NCBI RefSeq assembly: GCF_017051705.1
Contig: NZ_JAFIDJ010000001.1
Location: 1,579,786-1,643,785 of the forward strand
DNA length: 64,000 nt
Reading direction: 5' to 3'
DNA from: Algoriphagus lutimaris
GTDB taxonomy: Bacteria; Bacteroidota; Bacteroidia; Cytophagales; Cyclobacteriaceae
Below the pieces are notes generated by a model, which was not told the origin of the DNA, made no database searches, and saw only the letters and a program-made list of their open reading frames with translations. Below are positions 17,500 through 26,124 of this stretch, in pieces. Position 1 is the first letter of the stretch. Every line of letters begins with the position of its first letter. A program made the position numbers and the translations under genes.

Positions 17500-18048
17500 A
17501 TGATGAATACTAAAGATCAGGAAATCCTACAATTGATTCAAAGCCCAGTAAGCAGGGATATGGGTTTCCGGCAATTGATCCAGACGTATCAGAAAAAGGT
17601 ATATCATGTCATCCGAAGAATGGTTTTGATTCATGAAGATGCAGATGATTTAACCCAAAACACCTTTATCAAGGCCTTTCATCATATTGATAAATTTCAA
17701 GGACAATCGAGCCTATTCACCTGGCTATATAGAATTGCAACCAATGAAACCCTCACATTTTTAGAGAAGAAAAAAAAGCGTTTTTTCTTCTCTATGGATG
17801 ATTATCAGGAAAAAATAGAATCCTTTTTGAGCCACCCGGATCATTTTGATGGGGATCAAATACAGATGAAATTACAACGGGCAATGCAATCCCTCCCTGA
17901 AAAGCAACGACTAGTCTTCCAACTAAAAAATCAGGAAGATTTGACCTATGATCAAATCGCTGAAATAACCGGGACCAGCATAGGAGCTTTAAAAGCAAGC
18001 TACCACCATGCGGTAAAAAAAATTGAACAAAGCGTATTAGAAGAATAA
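17500..18048 (+). CDS. ECF-type RNA polymerase sigma factor
   Basis: Sigma-70 family factor of 182 residues. Region 2 is visible around HEDADDLTQNTFIKAFHHIDKFQG and LFTWLYRIATNETLTFLEKKKKR, and region 4 around LPEKQRLVFQLKNQEDLTYDQIAEITGTS (a helix-turn-helix). No extra domains are present. It directs transcription of a small regulon in response to an envelope signal. The next gene (33 bp downstream) encodes a one-helix membrane protein in the usual anti-sigma position, and the third encodes a periplasmic Spy-like protein, so the trio likely forms one signalling unit. The start could also be Met2. Confidence 0.93.
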   Translation: MMNTKDQEILQLIQSPVSRDMGFRQLIQTYQKKVYHVIRRMVLIHEDADDLTQNTFIKAFHHIDKFQGQSSLFTWLYRIATNETLTFLEKKKKRFFFSMDDYQEKIESFLSHPDHFDGDQIQMKLQRAMQSLPEKQRLVFQLKNQEDLTYDQIAEITGTSIGALKASYHHAVKKIEQSVLEE

Positions 18049-18081
18049 ACCATTGACTCAATTTTAAGTCTAATAATTAGT

Positions 18082-18438
18082 ATGCAAACACTGCCAAAAA
18101 TAAAAGATTTAAAGTCACCTGATGGATACTTTGAAAAGCTTCCAGATCAGATCTTATTGAAAGCCAACAAAAAGGAAAGCTATCCTTGGATGAAATGGGC
18201 TGCTTCAGTGATCTTGATCGCAGGGTTAGGAGTCTGGCAATACTCTAAAATGGATACTACTTCTGAACAATTGATCATGGAGCAGGAAATCGATCTTTAT
18301 ATCGATAGTCAGTATTGGTCGGCAGAAGATATACTTAGTATGTCAGACAACCCAGAGGAGATATTAAATGAAATAATTCAAGATGAAAATCCATTCATAG
18401 AGGATGCTTCATCCGAGCAGGAAGAAATCTGGTATTGA
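18082..18438 (+). CDS. Small single-helix membrane protein, candidate anti-sigma factor
   Basis: 118 residues. A basic, soluble N-terminus of about 37 residues (PKIKDLKSPDGYFEKLPDQI) is followed by one membrane helix (about 38-54) and an acidic C-terminal tail rich in Asp and Glu that would face the periplasm. The N-terminal SPDGYFEKLPD motif occurs in many small proteins encoded next to ECF sigma genes in Bacteroidota. It lacks a recognisable zinc anti-sigma motif, so the anti-sigma role rests on gene order and topology only. The stop lies 2 bp before the ATG of the next gene. Confidence 0.75.
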   Translation: MQTLPKIKDLKSPDGYFEKLPDQILLKANKKESYPWMKWAASVILIAGLGVWQYSKMDTTSEQLIMEQEIDLYIDSQYWSAEDILSMSDNPEEILNEIIQDENPFIEDASSEQEEIWY

Positions 18439-18440
18439 AC

Positions 18441-18875
18441 ATGAAAAAATATACACTCGTCCTATTATTCACCTTATTTATTGGAGCTGTTTATGCCCAG
18501 AGAGGTGGAGAAAGATATGATCCCGAAAAATTAAAAGCTGCCAAGGTGGCCTTTATTACTACGCGCTTGGATTTAAATTCAGATCAAGCTGAAAAGTTTT
18601 GGCCCATCTACAATGAATTCAGCGATAAAAGAGAAAGCATGATTCGTCAAATGGCTGAACTTAATGATCGGAGAGACCAGCCGATCTCAGAAGAGGAGGC
18701 AAAAAACAGAGTAGAGAAACGATTTGAGCTACAACAACAATTACTCAACGAAGAGAAAAAATTCGTGAGTAAGGCTTCCTCGGTCATCAGTTACAATCAA
18801 CTATTTCTATTGAATGGTCTTTCAAGGGATTTTGCCCGGCATATATACCAAAGACAAAGACGGGAAGACCGATAA
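18441..18875 (+). CDS. Periplasmic Spy/CpxP-like protein of the ECF operon
   Basis: 144 residues from the ATG at 18441, chosen over an in-frame TTG at 18435 because it gives a clean signal peptide (MKKYTLVLLFTLFIGAVYAQ). The mature protein is highly charged and helical, with LDLNSDQAEKFWPIYNEFSDKRE resembling the LTxxQ-type repeats of Spy, CpxP and zinc-resistance proteins. Related proteins in Bacteroidota are often labelled sensors of ECF sigma factors. It probably sits in the periplasm and senses or binds misfolded protein or metal, feeding into the ECF sigma encoded upstream (inference). Confidence 0.78.
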   Translation: MKKYTLVLLFTLFIGAVYAQRGGERYDPEKLKAAKVAFITTRLDLNSDQAEKFWPIYNEFSDKRESMIRQMAELNDRRDQPISEEEAKNRVEKRFELQQQLLNEEKKFVSKASSVISYNQLFLLNGLSRDFARHIYQRQRREDR

Positions 18876-18883
18876 ATAAAATT

Positions 18884-18922
18884 GCCCCAAACTAGCGAGA
18901 TGCAAATTTGGGGCTATTTTTT
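18884..18922. terminator. Convergent intrinsic terminator
   Basis: GCCCCAAA and TTTGGGGC flank a loop and are followed by nine T on the plus strand. It lies between the ECF operon and the oppositely oriented mscL and could serve both. Confidence 0.8.
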
Positions 18923-18932
18923 TTTGGAAGGA

Positions 18933-19361
18933 TTACTTTTCCTTATTTTTCAAAAGGTCTCTAATTTCCTCTAGCAATACTTCAGATTTTGGAGGTGCTG
19001 GTGGCGGAGGTGGCGGTGCAGCAGCTTCTTTCTTTTTCATGTTGGTTATGGCTTTCACTGCCAGAAAAATCACAAAAGCAATGATGGTGAAATCCACTAC
19101 ATTTTGAATAAAAGCACCGTAATTTAAAGTGACAGCTGCGGTAACTACTTCCCCTGCATCATCTATGACCGCTTCTTTCAAAACAACAGCCAAATTCTTA
19201 AAATTGACCCCTCCTATCATCAAGCCTATCGGAGGCATGACAATATCATTTACAAAAGAGGTAACGATCTTTCCAAAGGCACCACCTATGATGACTGCAA
19301 CGGCCAGATCGACCACATTGCCTTTGACGGCAAAGTCTTTGAATTCTTTAAGCATTCCCAT
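18933..19361 (-). CDS. mscL: Large-conductance mechanosensitive channel
   Basis: Inner membrane channel that opens under membrane tension to release solutes during hypo-osmotic shock. The 142-residue product has the MscL signature: [31 protein letters not shown] for the N-terminal helix and pore helix, [11 protein letters not shown], then a periplasmic loop and the second membrane helix ([21 protein letters not shown]). A Pro-rich linker ([10 protein letters not shown]) leads to the C-terminal amphipathic helix [12 protein letters not shown]. Length is normal. It stands alone, convergent to the ECF operon. Confidence 0.97.
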   Translation of the reverse strand: MGMLKEFKDFAVKGNVVDLAVAVIIGGAFGKIVTSFVNDIVMPPIGLMIGGVNFKNLAVVLKEAVIDDAGEVVTAAVTLNYGAFIQNVVDFTIIAFVIFLAVKAITNMKKKEAAAPPPPPPAPPKSEVLLEEIRDLLKNKEK

Positions 19362-19545
19362 ATATAAAAGGTTAATGGTTGATAATTAGACTGAATATTT
19401 TAATTATTCTCTTTGTAAACAAGTACTTGAATAAAATACTAACCACTTTTTTTGTTAGGCGATCTTCTTTTACATGCCATACTTATTCAAAATGGAACCT
19501 CCTACCCCATTTTTTCATTAACATTGCAGCTTAGTAAATCAAGAT

Positions 19546-21591
19546 ATGAAGTCACCCATTGCCGCTAAAAAGCCAGAGATTTTAGAAACTCACGGTCATC
19601 AACGAATAGACAATTACTTTTGGATGAGAGACCGAGAAAATCCATCAGTAATCGAATACCTGAATGAAGAAAATGCCTTTCTAAAAGAAAACCTAAAGCA
19701 TACAGAAGAATTTCAAAAAGCGCTTTTTGAAGAAATCAAAGGCAGGATCAAGGAGGATGATCAAAGTGTACCCTATTTTAAATCCGGATATTATTGGTAT
19801 GCCCGATATGAAAAAGGGGCCGAATATCCAATTTATTGCAGAAAGGCCAGCTCTTTAGAACATCCTGAAGAAATTCTATTGAATGTGAATCAACTTGCCG
19901 AAGGTAAAAGTTATTACCAAGTGGGAGGCACATCGAGTTCTCCAAACCAAAACCTGTTGGCATTTGCTGCGGATGAGGTGGGAAGAAGAATTTATACCAT
20001 ATATTTTAAGGACTTAACTACCGGTGAACTCCTAGAAGATAGTATTCCCAATGTGACAGGAAACTTAACTTGGGCTGCAGATAATCAAACCATCTTCTAC
20101 TCCAAACAAGATCCAGAAACCTTACGGGCTCATAGAATTTACCAACATGTTCTTGGTACTTCTCTAGAACAGGATCGACTTGTATTTGAAGAAACAGATG
20201 AAGAGTTTTCTTGCCATGTAGTCAGCACCAAATCCGAAGAATATATATTTATTCATTCAGAAAGTACTATTTCCTCTGAAATTCGATTTATCAAATCAGA
20301 TCAACCCAATAAGGAATTCCAATTACTCCAAAAAAGGATCCCTCATCTGGAATATGCTGCAGATCATTATGATGATTATTTTTGGATAAGAACCAATAAT
20401 CACGCACAAAACTTCAAAGTAGTAAAAGCACCGATCTCCTCTCCTTCCATAGAACATTGGGAAGATGTAATCCCCCACCGCGAAAATGTCCTATTGGAGG
20501 ATTTTGAATTGTTTTCTCATTATCTGGTCACCCAAGAAAGAAGCAATGGCCTGGTACAAGTATTGGTAAAACCATGGGATGGAAGTCCTGGGCACCAGCT
20601 TGAATTTGATGACGAAACCTATACTGCCTGGATCAGTACCAACCCCGAATTCAACACGGAAACGCTCAGATTCGGATATAACTCCTTGGTATCACCGTCC
20701 AGTATTTATGATTATCACATGGCCTTGCAGACCAAAACGCTTTTGAAACAACAAGAAGTAGTCGGAGGCTATGATCAAAGTCAATATCATTCCGCCAGAA
20801 TCTGGGCCAAAGCTCCTGATGGTGTAATGGTCCCTATTTCTCTTGTTTACAAAAAAGAGCTTTTTCAACCTGACGGATCAAGTCCACTCTTATTGTATGC
20901 TTATGGCTCGTATGGCTTTAGTACGGAAGCCTATTTTTCATCTAGCAGATTAAGTCTATTGGACAGAGGGTTTGTTTTCGCCATAGCTCACATTAGAGGC
21001 GGAGAAGATATGGGAAGGCATTGGTACGAGGATGGCAAGATGCTAAAAAAGAAAAATACATTTACTGATTTCATAGCCTGTGCGGAACACCTGATTGAAG
21101 AAAAGTATACTTCTACTCCACATTTATATGCCATGGGAGGAAGTGCTGGAGGTTTATTGATGGGAGCAGTAATGAACATGAGACCAGATCTTTTCCATGG
21201 ACTCATAGCAAGCGTACCATTTGTGGATGTGGTTTCTACCATGTTAGATGAAAGTATCCCATTAACTACTGGAGAGTTTCAGGAATGGGGTAATCCGAAA
21301 GAAAAGGAATATTACGATTATATGCTGTCCTATTCTCCTTATGACAATGTCACCGCAAAAGATTATCCCAATTTATTGGTCACATCAGGACTTCATGATA
21401 GCCAAGTACAATATTGGGAACCTACCAAATGGGTGGCAAAACTTCGTGAATTAAAGACCGATAATAACCTGTTGTTATTGCATACCAATATGGATGCTGG
21501 ACATGGAGGAGCTTCAGGAAGATTTAATTCTCTCAAAGAATTGGCAATGGAATATACGTTCCTGTTTCACTTGGAGAAAATTGTGCCTTAA
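19546..21591 (+). CDS. ptrB: Oligopeptidase B, S9 family serine peptidase
   Basis: Cytoplasmic peptidase of 681 residues that cuts short peptides after basic residues. The N-terminal part begins HGHQRIDNYFWMRDRENPSVIEYL, typical of protease II, followed by a seven-bladed propeller region (about 75-400). The alpha/beta-hydrolase domain carries the triad: Ser533 in MGGSAGG, Asp618 in LHDSQVQYWEP and His653 in DAGHGGASGR. No signal peptide is present. Length fits oligopeptidase B rather than dipeptidyl-peptidase IV. It is monocistronic by spacing (126 bp to the next gene). Confidence 0.93.
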   Translation: MKSPIAAKKPEILETHGHQRIDNYFWMRDRENPSVIEYLNEENAFLKENLKHTEEFQKALFEEIKGRIKEDDQSVPYFKSGYYWYARYEKGAEYPIYCRKASSLEHPEEILLNVNQLAEGKSYYQVGGTSSSPNQNLLAFAADEVGRRIYTIYFKDLTTGELLEDSIPNVTGNLTWAADNQTIFYSKQDPETLRAHRIYQHVLGTSLEQDRLVFEETDEEFSCHVVSTKSEEYIFIHSESTISSEIRFIKSDQPNKEFQLLQKRIPHLEYAADHYDDYFWIRTNNHAQNFKVVKAPISSPSIEHWEDVIPHRENVLLEDFELFSHYLVTQERSNGLVQVLVKPWDGSPGHQLEFDDETYTAWISTNPEFNTETLRFGYNSLVSPSSIYDYHMALQTKTLLKQQEVVGGYDQSQYHSARIWAKAPDGVMVPISLVYKKELFQPDGSSPLLLYAYGSYGFSTEAYFSSSRLSLLDRGFVFAIAHIRGGEDMGRHWYEDGKMLKKKNTFTDFIACAEHLIEEKYTSTPHLYAMGGSAGGLLMGAVMNMRPDLFHGLIASVPFVDVVSTMLDESIPLTTGEFQEWGNPKEKEYYDYMLSYSPYDNVTAKDYPNLLVTSGLHDSQVQYWEPTKWVAKLRELKTDNNLLLLHTNMDAGHGGASGRFNSLKELAMEYTFLFHLEKIVP

Positions 21592-21655
21592 CCCTAGGAT
21601 ACAGAATTTCAAAAGAAGAAGCTAAAAGTTTAATATTTCACGTTTATTTAATTTC

Positions 21656-21693
21656 GCCAAAGTTGGAAAAAAAGATTTTTTTCTAACTTTGGC
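21656..21693. promoter_or_regulatory. 38-bp near-perfect palindrome over the mgsA promoter
   Basis: GCCAAAGTT at 21656-21664 and AACTTTGGC at 21685-21693 are perfect inverted repeats. Inside them GAAAAAAA and TTTTTTTC also pair, leaving one mismatch on each side and a 2-nt centre. The right arm overlaps TAACTTTG (21684-21691), a perfect TAnnTTTG -7 box, 25 bp before the mgsA start. It could be a repressor operator or a leader hairpin. Confidence 0.6.
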
Positions 21694-21716
21694 TTCAAAC
21701 CTGTTAATACCTGTTC

Positions 21717-22079
21717 ATGAAAATTGCCCTAATCGCCCATGACGGAAAGAAAGCCGACATGGTACATTTTTTAAGTAGGTTTCGAGAAAAACTCGAAATG
21801 GTTGACGTACAACTTGTTGCTACGGGCACAACAGGATCCCATATCGAAAAATCAGGCTTTAAAGTAGAGAAATTGTTATCTGGTCCAATTGGAGGTGATG
21901 CTCAAATAGCAGCTATGGCCGCCCAAAAGGAGTTAGATATGGTTATCTTTTTTAGAGACCCATTGGATAAGCATCCTCATGAACCTGACGTACAAATGCT
22001 GATGAGAATATGTGATGTGCACAATATTCCCTTGGCTACCAATCCTGCATCTGCAGAATTAATGTTTAAAAGCCTTTAA
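21717..22079 (+). CDS. mgsA: Methylglyoxal synthase
   Basis: Converts dihydroxyacetone phosphate to methylglyoxal and phosphate, a bypass of lower glycolysis when phosphate is scarce or sugar phosphates build up. The 120-residue product is of normal length and holds the family blocks [23 protein letters not shown] (phosphate loop), [12 protein letters not shown] and [16 protein letters not shown], including the catalytic Asp-containing regions. It is 12 bp upstream of pfkA, so entry to and bypass of glycolysis are co-transcribed. Confidence 0.96.
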   Translation: MKIALIAHDGKKADMVHFLSRFREKLEMVDVQLVATGTTGSHIEKSGFKVEKLLSGPIGGDAQIAAMAAQKELDMVIFFRDPLDKHPHEPDVQMLMRICDVHNIPLATNPASAELMFKSL

Positions 22080-22091
22080 CCCAAACCTTTA

Positions 22092-23078
22092 ATGGAACCT
22101 AAGACTATAAAAAAAATAGGAGTATTGACCTCCGGGGGCGACTCACCTGGAATGAACGCTGCAATCAGAGCTGCTGTAAGGGCAGGTTTTTATTATAACT
22201 TGGAGATGTATGGAATCTATCGTGGCTACGAAGGTCTCATTCAAAATGACATAAAAAAACTTGATTCCAAATACATCACCCACGTTTTGGAAAGAGGAGG
22301 CACTTTCTTGAAATCTGCCCGAAGTGCAGAATTCAGAACTCCAGAAGGACGAAAAAAAGCCTATGAGAACATCAAGTCTCATGGTATAGATGCTTTAGTA
22401 GTGATTGGTGGAGATGGATCTCTAACTGGTGCACATTTATTTTTCCAAGAATATGGTATCCCTTCTATTGGATTACCGGGAACTATTGATAATGACCTTT
22501 CAGGAACAGACTCTACGATAGGTTTCGATACTGCCTGCAATACAGCTATTGAAGCTATTGACAAGATCAGAGACACTGCCACCTCACACGACCGATTATT
22601 CTTTGTAGAGGTAATGGGGCGCGATGCTGGATTTATAGCCATTAATGCGGGTATTGGTAGTGCAGCTGCTGCCATTTTGATCCCGGAAAAGAAAATGCCA
22701 ATTGATCATTTGGTAGATAAATTAAAGATTAGATCCAAAGCCAAAAAATCCTCTAACATCGTGATTGTAGCAGAAGGTGGTAAAAGTGGTGGAGCAGGTG
22801 AAATCGCCGAAAAAGTAAAGAAATTCCTTCCATACTACGATATCAAAGTGACCATCCTAGGTCACCTACAAAGAGGAGGAGCACCTTCTTCCTTTGACCG
22901 TTTGCTTGCATCCAAATTAGGAGTAGCAGCTGTAGAAGGTCTATTGCAAGGCAAATACGATGTGATGGCTGGCTTGATCAATAACAAGGTGGTTTACACG
23001 CCAATTAAAAAAGCAATTGTAGACGATAAATCGGTGGATGAGGAAGATTTTAGAATCGCAAAAATTCTTTCTACTTAA
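22092..23078 (+). CDS. pfkA: ATP-dependent 6-phosphofructokinase
   Basis: Phosphorylates fructose 6-phosphate in the committed step of glycolysis. The 328-residue product has the bacterial PfkA motifs: GVLTSGGDSPGMNAAIRA (ATP site), VVIGGDGSLTGAHL, LPGTIDNDLSGTDSTIGF (catalytic Asp region) and EVMGRDAGFIA. The Gly after GGDG-S (ATP-type rather than PPi-type) supports ATP use. It follows mgsA by 12 bp and ends in a terminator shared with the convergent amylase gene. Confidence 0.96.
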   Translation: MEPKTIKKIGVLTSGGDSPGMNAAIRAAVRAGFYYNLEMYGIYRGYEGLIQNDIKKLDSKYITHVLERGGTFLKSARSAEFRTPEGRKKAYENIKSHGIDALVVIGGDGSLTGAHLFFQEYGIPSIGLPGTIDNDLSGTDSTIGFDTACNTAIEAIDKIRDTATSHDRLFFVEVMGRDAGFIAINAGIGSAAAAILIPEKKMPIDHLVDKLKIRSKAKKSSNIVIVAEGGKSGGAGEIAEKVKKFLPYYDIKVTILGHLQRGGAPSSFDRLLASKLGVAAVEGLLQGKYDVMAGLINNKVVYTPIKKAIVDDKSVDEEDFRIAKILST

Positions 23079-23086
23079 ATATGATA

Positions 23087-23110
23087 GGGACTCCAAAAGA
23101 GTCCCTTTTA
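23087..23110. terminator. Intrinsic terminator after pfkA
   Basis: GGGACTC, a five-base loop and GAGTCCC, then TTTTATTTT. It abuts the stop codon of the convergent GH13 gene. Confidence 0.85.
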
Positions 23111-24658
23111 TTTTGATAGTACCACTGAGGCGTTTTTGCCAAGGCTAAGTTCCTTCCCGTTCCACTTTACGCTTCCCAATTCATAAATAGGAGTTTGAAA
23201 ATCCTTTGGAATAGGCAATTGAACAGGCTTATTCCCCACATTGTGAATCACCATTAAATTTTGGTCTCCCAACACCCTATTGAATGCCATGATTGATTTA
23301 GGGTAATTTTCAGTGGACTTTTCTAAACTTCCAATAGCTAAAGCTGGAGTGGAATTCCTTAAATGGATAAGTTTCTTATAGTGATGGAAATAACTGGATT
23401 CATCTTTTATTTGAATGGCAAGAGGAGTAACTGTTGAATCTGTAGAATAGATGGGTTTGATCCATGTAGTTCTCCCAGTATCGTTTTCAATCCTATCCCA
23501 AATAAACGGCTCTCGTATGTGTTCGTCAGGCTTCAAACCCAACATTCCTATTTCCTCTCCATAATACAAGTAAGGAGCTCCTGGCATGCTCATTAGAATA
23601 GCGATTGCTTGTTTGTACTTTGCCTGATCGGATTTCAGCTCATTTAGAAGTCTGGGCTGATCATGATTAGAGGATATGGTTGCATCAATGAAATCTGAAG
23701 TAATACTTTCATAGTAATCCAACACACTCTTTTCTTTATCTACCAATAATTTCCCATCTTCTTTATTCAGGGATTCAATTAAGGTATAATGAAAGTCAAA
23801 ATTAAATAGTGCCGGTAATCCAAGAAGAAAAGGAGCAACCACCTCTTTTTGATCATACACCTCTCCTACCAAGTACAAGTCCGGATTGATTTTGACCATT
23901 TCGGACCTAAATTCTTTCCAAAACTCATGATTGTCTTTTGCTCGCTCATCCGGGTAAATGTGTTTAGCAGCATCTAAGCGAAAACCATCAACCCCTATTT
24001 CTTCCAACCAAAACTTCCCTATTTCAAAAATCTCTTTCCTTACTTGTTCATTGTCGAAATTCAAATCCGGCATTCCTCCATAAAAAAAACCATAATAAAA
24101 ATCCTCCCCATCTCCTGGATCATGCCATTGCCTGATATTGTCCGAATCCAACGTGACCTTTTTCTTTTCAATAAAGTCAGCGATCGTATCTTTTTGAGCC
24201 CAAACATAATAATCCCGATACGGGTTATCCCTGCCTTTTTTTGACTCCAAAAACCAAGGATGCTCGCTACTGGTATGGTTGATAATTAAATCAATCACCA
24301 CCTTCAAATCCCTTTTATGGGCTTCCTCTAATAGGTTCTTAAAATCCTCTAAAGTCCCGTAATCGGGATGAATTGCCTTATAATCTGTTACATCATACTT
24401 ATGGTAACTGGGAGAGGGCATGATTGGCATCAGCCAAATCGCATTGGCTCCCAAATCTGAAACATAGTCCAATTTTTGAGTGACCCCATTTAAGTCACCT
24501 ATCCCATCCCCATTGGTATCATAAAATGACTGGACAAAGATTTCATAAGTAATCCCTGCTTTTGGCCAATAGTTCTCAACCTTTGGAGGAATTGGGGTTT
24601 CACAAGATGTAAGTAGGATTACTCCCATCAAGACTAAGATTATGTTGAATATTTTCAT
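23108..24658 (-). CDS. GH13 alpha-amylase family lipoprotein
   Basis: Glycoside hydrolase acting on alpha-1,4 glucans at the cell surface or in the periplasm. The 516-residue product has a lipoprotein signal with lipobox LLTSC (Cys19). The catalytic TIM barrel carries Asp229 (GFRLDAAKH, nucleophile), Glu266 (YLVGEVYD, acid/base) and Asp333 (SSNHDQPRL), plus DLIINHTSSEHPWF and a small C-terminal beta domain. It resembles SusG-like and oligo-glucosidase-like Bacteroidota enzymes; exact cleavage preference cannot be read. It lies downstream of fbaA with a terminator between, and near a GH31/LacI/MFS group on the other strand, suggesting maltodextrin use. Confidence 0.92.
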   Translation of the reverse strand: MKIFNIILVLMGVILLTSCETPIPPKVENYWPKAGITYEIFVQSFYDTNGDGIGDLNGVTQKLDYVSDLGANAIWLMPIMPSPSYHKYDVTDYKAIHPDYGTLEDFKNLLEEAHKRDLKVVIDLIINHTSSEHPWFLESKKGRDNPYRDYYVWAQKDTIADFIEKKKVTLDSDNIRQWHDPGDGEDFYYGFFYGGMPDLNFDNEQVRKEIFEIGKFWLEEIGVDGFRLDAAKHIYPDERAKDNHEFWKEFRSEMVKINPDLYLVGEVYDQKEVVAPFLLGLPALFNFDFHYTLIESLNKEDGKLLVDKEKSVLDYYESITSDFIDATISSNHDQPRLLNELKSDQAKYKQAIAILMSMPGAPYLYYGEEIGMLGLKPDEHIREPFIWDRIENDTGRTTWIKPIYSTDSTVTPLAIQIKDESSYFHHYKKLIHLRNSTPALAIGSLEKSTENYPKSIMAFNRVLGDQNLMVIHNVGNKPVQLPIPKDFQTPIYELGSVKWNGKELSLGKNASVVLSK

Positions 24659-24674
24659 TGGAATAAGACATAAA

Positions 24675-24705
24675 AAAAAGTCACTTGAATTGAAGTGACT
24701 TTTTT
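24675..24705. terminator. Bidirectional terminator between fbaA and the amylase gene
   Basis: AAAAAAGTCACTT, a short loop and AAGTGACTTTTTT form a stem with T-runs on both strands. It ends fbaA transcription on the minus strand. Confidence 0.85.
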
Positions 24706-24716
24706 GATGAATTTGA

Positions 24717-25778
24717 TTAATTTCTTCCTACTGCATTCAGCATATCGAAAGCTAACTCTAATCTTTTCACGAAGTTCTCTTCGCCTTTACGCAACCAATT
24801 TCTTGGATCATAATATTTTTTATTTGGGCTATCAGGACCTTCTGGGTTACCTAATTGAGTCTGAAGATACCCTTCATTCTTTTTGTAATAAGCAAGGATA
24901 CCTTCCCAGAATGCCCATTGCATATCAGTATCGATATTCATTTTGATAGAACCATAAGAGTTTGCTTCTCTGATTTCTTCGACTGAAGATCCAGAACCAC
25001 CATGGAATACAAAATTCAATGGCTTACCAGTAGTTCCATATTTTTCATTGATGAAATCCTGAGAATTCTTCAAGATAATTGGCTTTAAGCTCACATTACC
25101 TGGCTTATAGACACCGTGAACATTCCCAAATGCAGCAGCAATGGTAAATAAATCACCGATTTTCTTCAGGTTTTCGTAGGCATAAGCCACTTCTTCTGGT
25201 TGAGTATATAGCTTTGAAGAATCAATATCGGTATTATCAACACCGTCCTCTTCACCACCGGTTACACCCAATTCAATTTCAATAGCCATATCCAGCTTGG
25301 CAAACTCTTTAAAGTACTTGCAAGAAATCTCAACATTCTCTTCCAATGGCTCCTCAGAAAGGTCAAGCATATGTGAACTAAAAAGTGGTCTTTTATGAGT
25401 AGCATAGTAAGCTTTACCAGCCTCTAACATCCCGTCGATCCAAGGCAATAATTTTTTAGCAGCATGATCTGTATGCAAAATTACTGGTACCCCATACGCC
25501 TCAGCCATTTGGTGCACGTGATGAGCCCCGGATACTCCACCGGCAATACTAGCTTTCTGACCATCGTTGCTTAATCCTTTACCCGCAAAAAACTGAGCTC
25601 CTCCATTCGAAAATTGAATAATCACAGGTGAGTTCACCTTTTTTGCTGTTTCCATCACAGCATTTACTGAATTGGTGTTAATTACGTTGACAGCAGGCAT
25701 TGCAAATTCATTCTCCTTTGCATATGCATAAAGATCTTTCAGTTCTTCACCGTATTTTACTCCAGGTTTAAATTTCAT
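24717..25778 (-). CDS. fbaA: Class II fructose-bisphosphate aldolase
   Basis: Zinc-dependent aldolase that splits fructose 1,6-bisphosphate in glycolysis and makes it in gluconeogenesis. The 353-residue product is of the E. coli FbaA (class IIA) type. It shows FSNGGAQFFAGKG, the catalytic and zinc-binding HTDHAAKKLLPWIDGML, EIELGVTGGEEDGVDNT, AFGNVHGVYKPGNV, FHGGSGSS and MNIDTDMQWAFW. Normal length. It lies between the amylase and LacI genes within a carbohydrate region that also includes pfkA and mgsA. Confidence 0.97.
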   Translation of the reverse strand: MKFKPGVKYGEELKDLYAYAKENEFAMPAVNVINTNSVNAVMETAKKVNSPVIIQFSNGGAQFFAGKGLSNDGQKASIAGGVSGAHHVHQMAEAYGVPVILHTDHAAKKLLPWIDGMLEAGKAYYATHKRPLFSSHMLDLSEEPLEENVEISCKYFKEFAKLDMAIEIELGVTGGEEDGVDNTDIDSSKLYTQPEEVAYAYENLKKIGDLFTIAAAFGNVHGVYKPGNVSLKPIILKNSQDFINEKYGTTGKPLNFVFHGGSGSSVEEIREANSYGSIKMNIDTDMQWAFWEGILAYYKKNEGYLQTQLGNPEGPDSPNKKYYDPRNWLRKGEENFVKRLELAFDMLNAVGRN

Positions 25779-25826
25779 ATCTGAATTAGGTTTGTTTATA
25801 TCTTAAAAAAAGTGTGTTTCCAGCAC

Positions 25827-25961
25827 TTATTTATATTCAATCGGCTCAAAGATATAAATACCATCAATAATATCCCTTACATCTAAATCTAAATTGTCAA
25901 CTCTATCGAATATTCCAGCGTTTTCTATCTCTAAATATTCCTTCAAAACTGCAGAACTCAA
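25827..25961 (-). CDS. Possible small protein with non-ATG start upstream of fbaA
   Basis: The 346-bp gap between fbaA and the LacI gene contains on the minus strand an open frame without ATG. From TTG at 25961 it encodes 44 residues (starting SSAVLKEYLEIENAG, ending GIYIFEPIEYK), and the frame is open further up to a stop near 25985. Composition is protein-like (Glu, Asp, Ile rich) and the stop is 48 bp before the fbaA start. It may be a real small protein using TTG, a leader peptide, or a 5'-truncated remnant. I do not recognise it. The rest of the gap shows no other feature. Confidence 0.3.
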   Translation of the reverse strand: MSSAVLKEYLEIENAGIFDRVDNLDLDVRDIIDGIYIFEPIEYK

Positions 25962-26124
25962 GATTTCGAAATGATCAAGGTTCAGAATACAATCCTATTT
26001 TTGAGTATTCAAAAATTGTAAACTTCAATCGTTTATTTTAGTTAATTTAAAATTCAAAGGAATAAAACTCCTTCATTCAAAAAGATCATCACCAAGCAAG
26101 CCCAAAAAGGGAATTTAAATCTAT

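Noticed and set aside
18435-18440. TTG start for the Spy-like protein
   Set aside because: The ATG two codons later gives a standard signal peptide; the TTG overlaps the previous stop and adds nothing.
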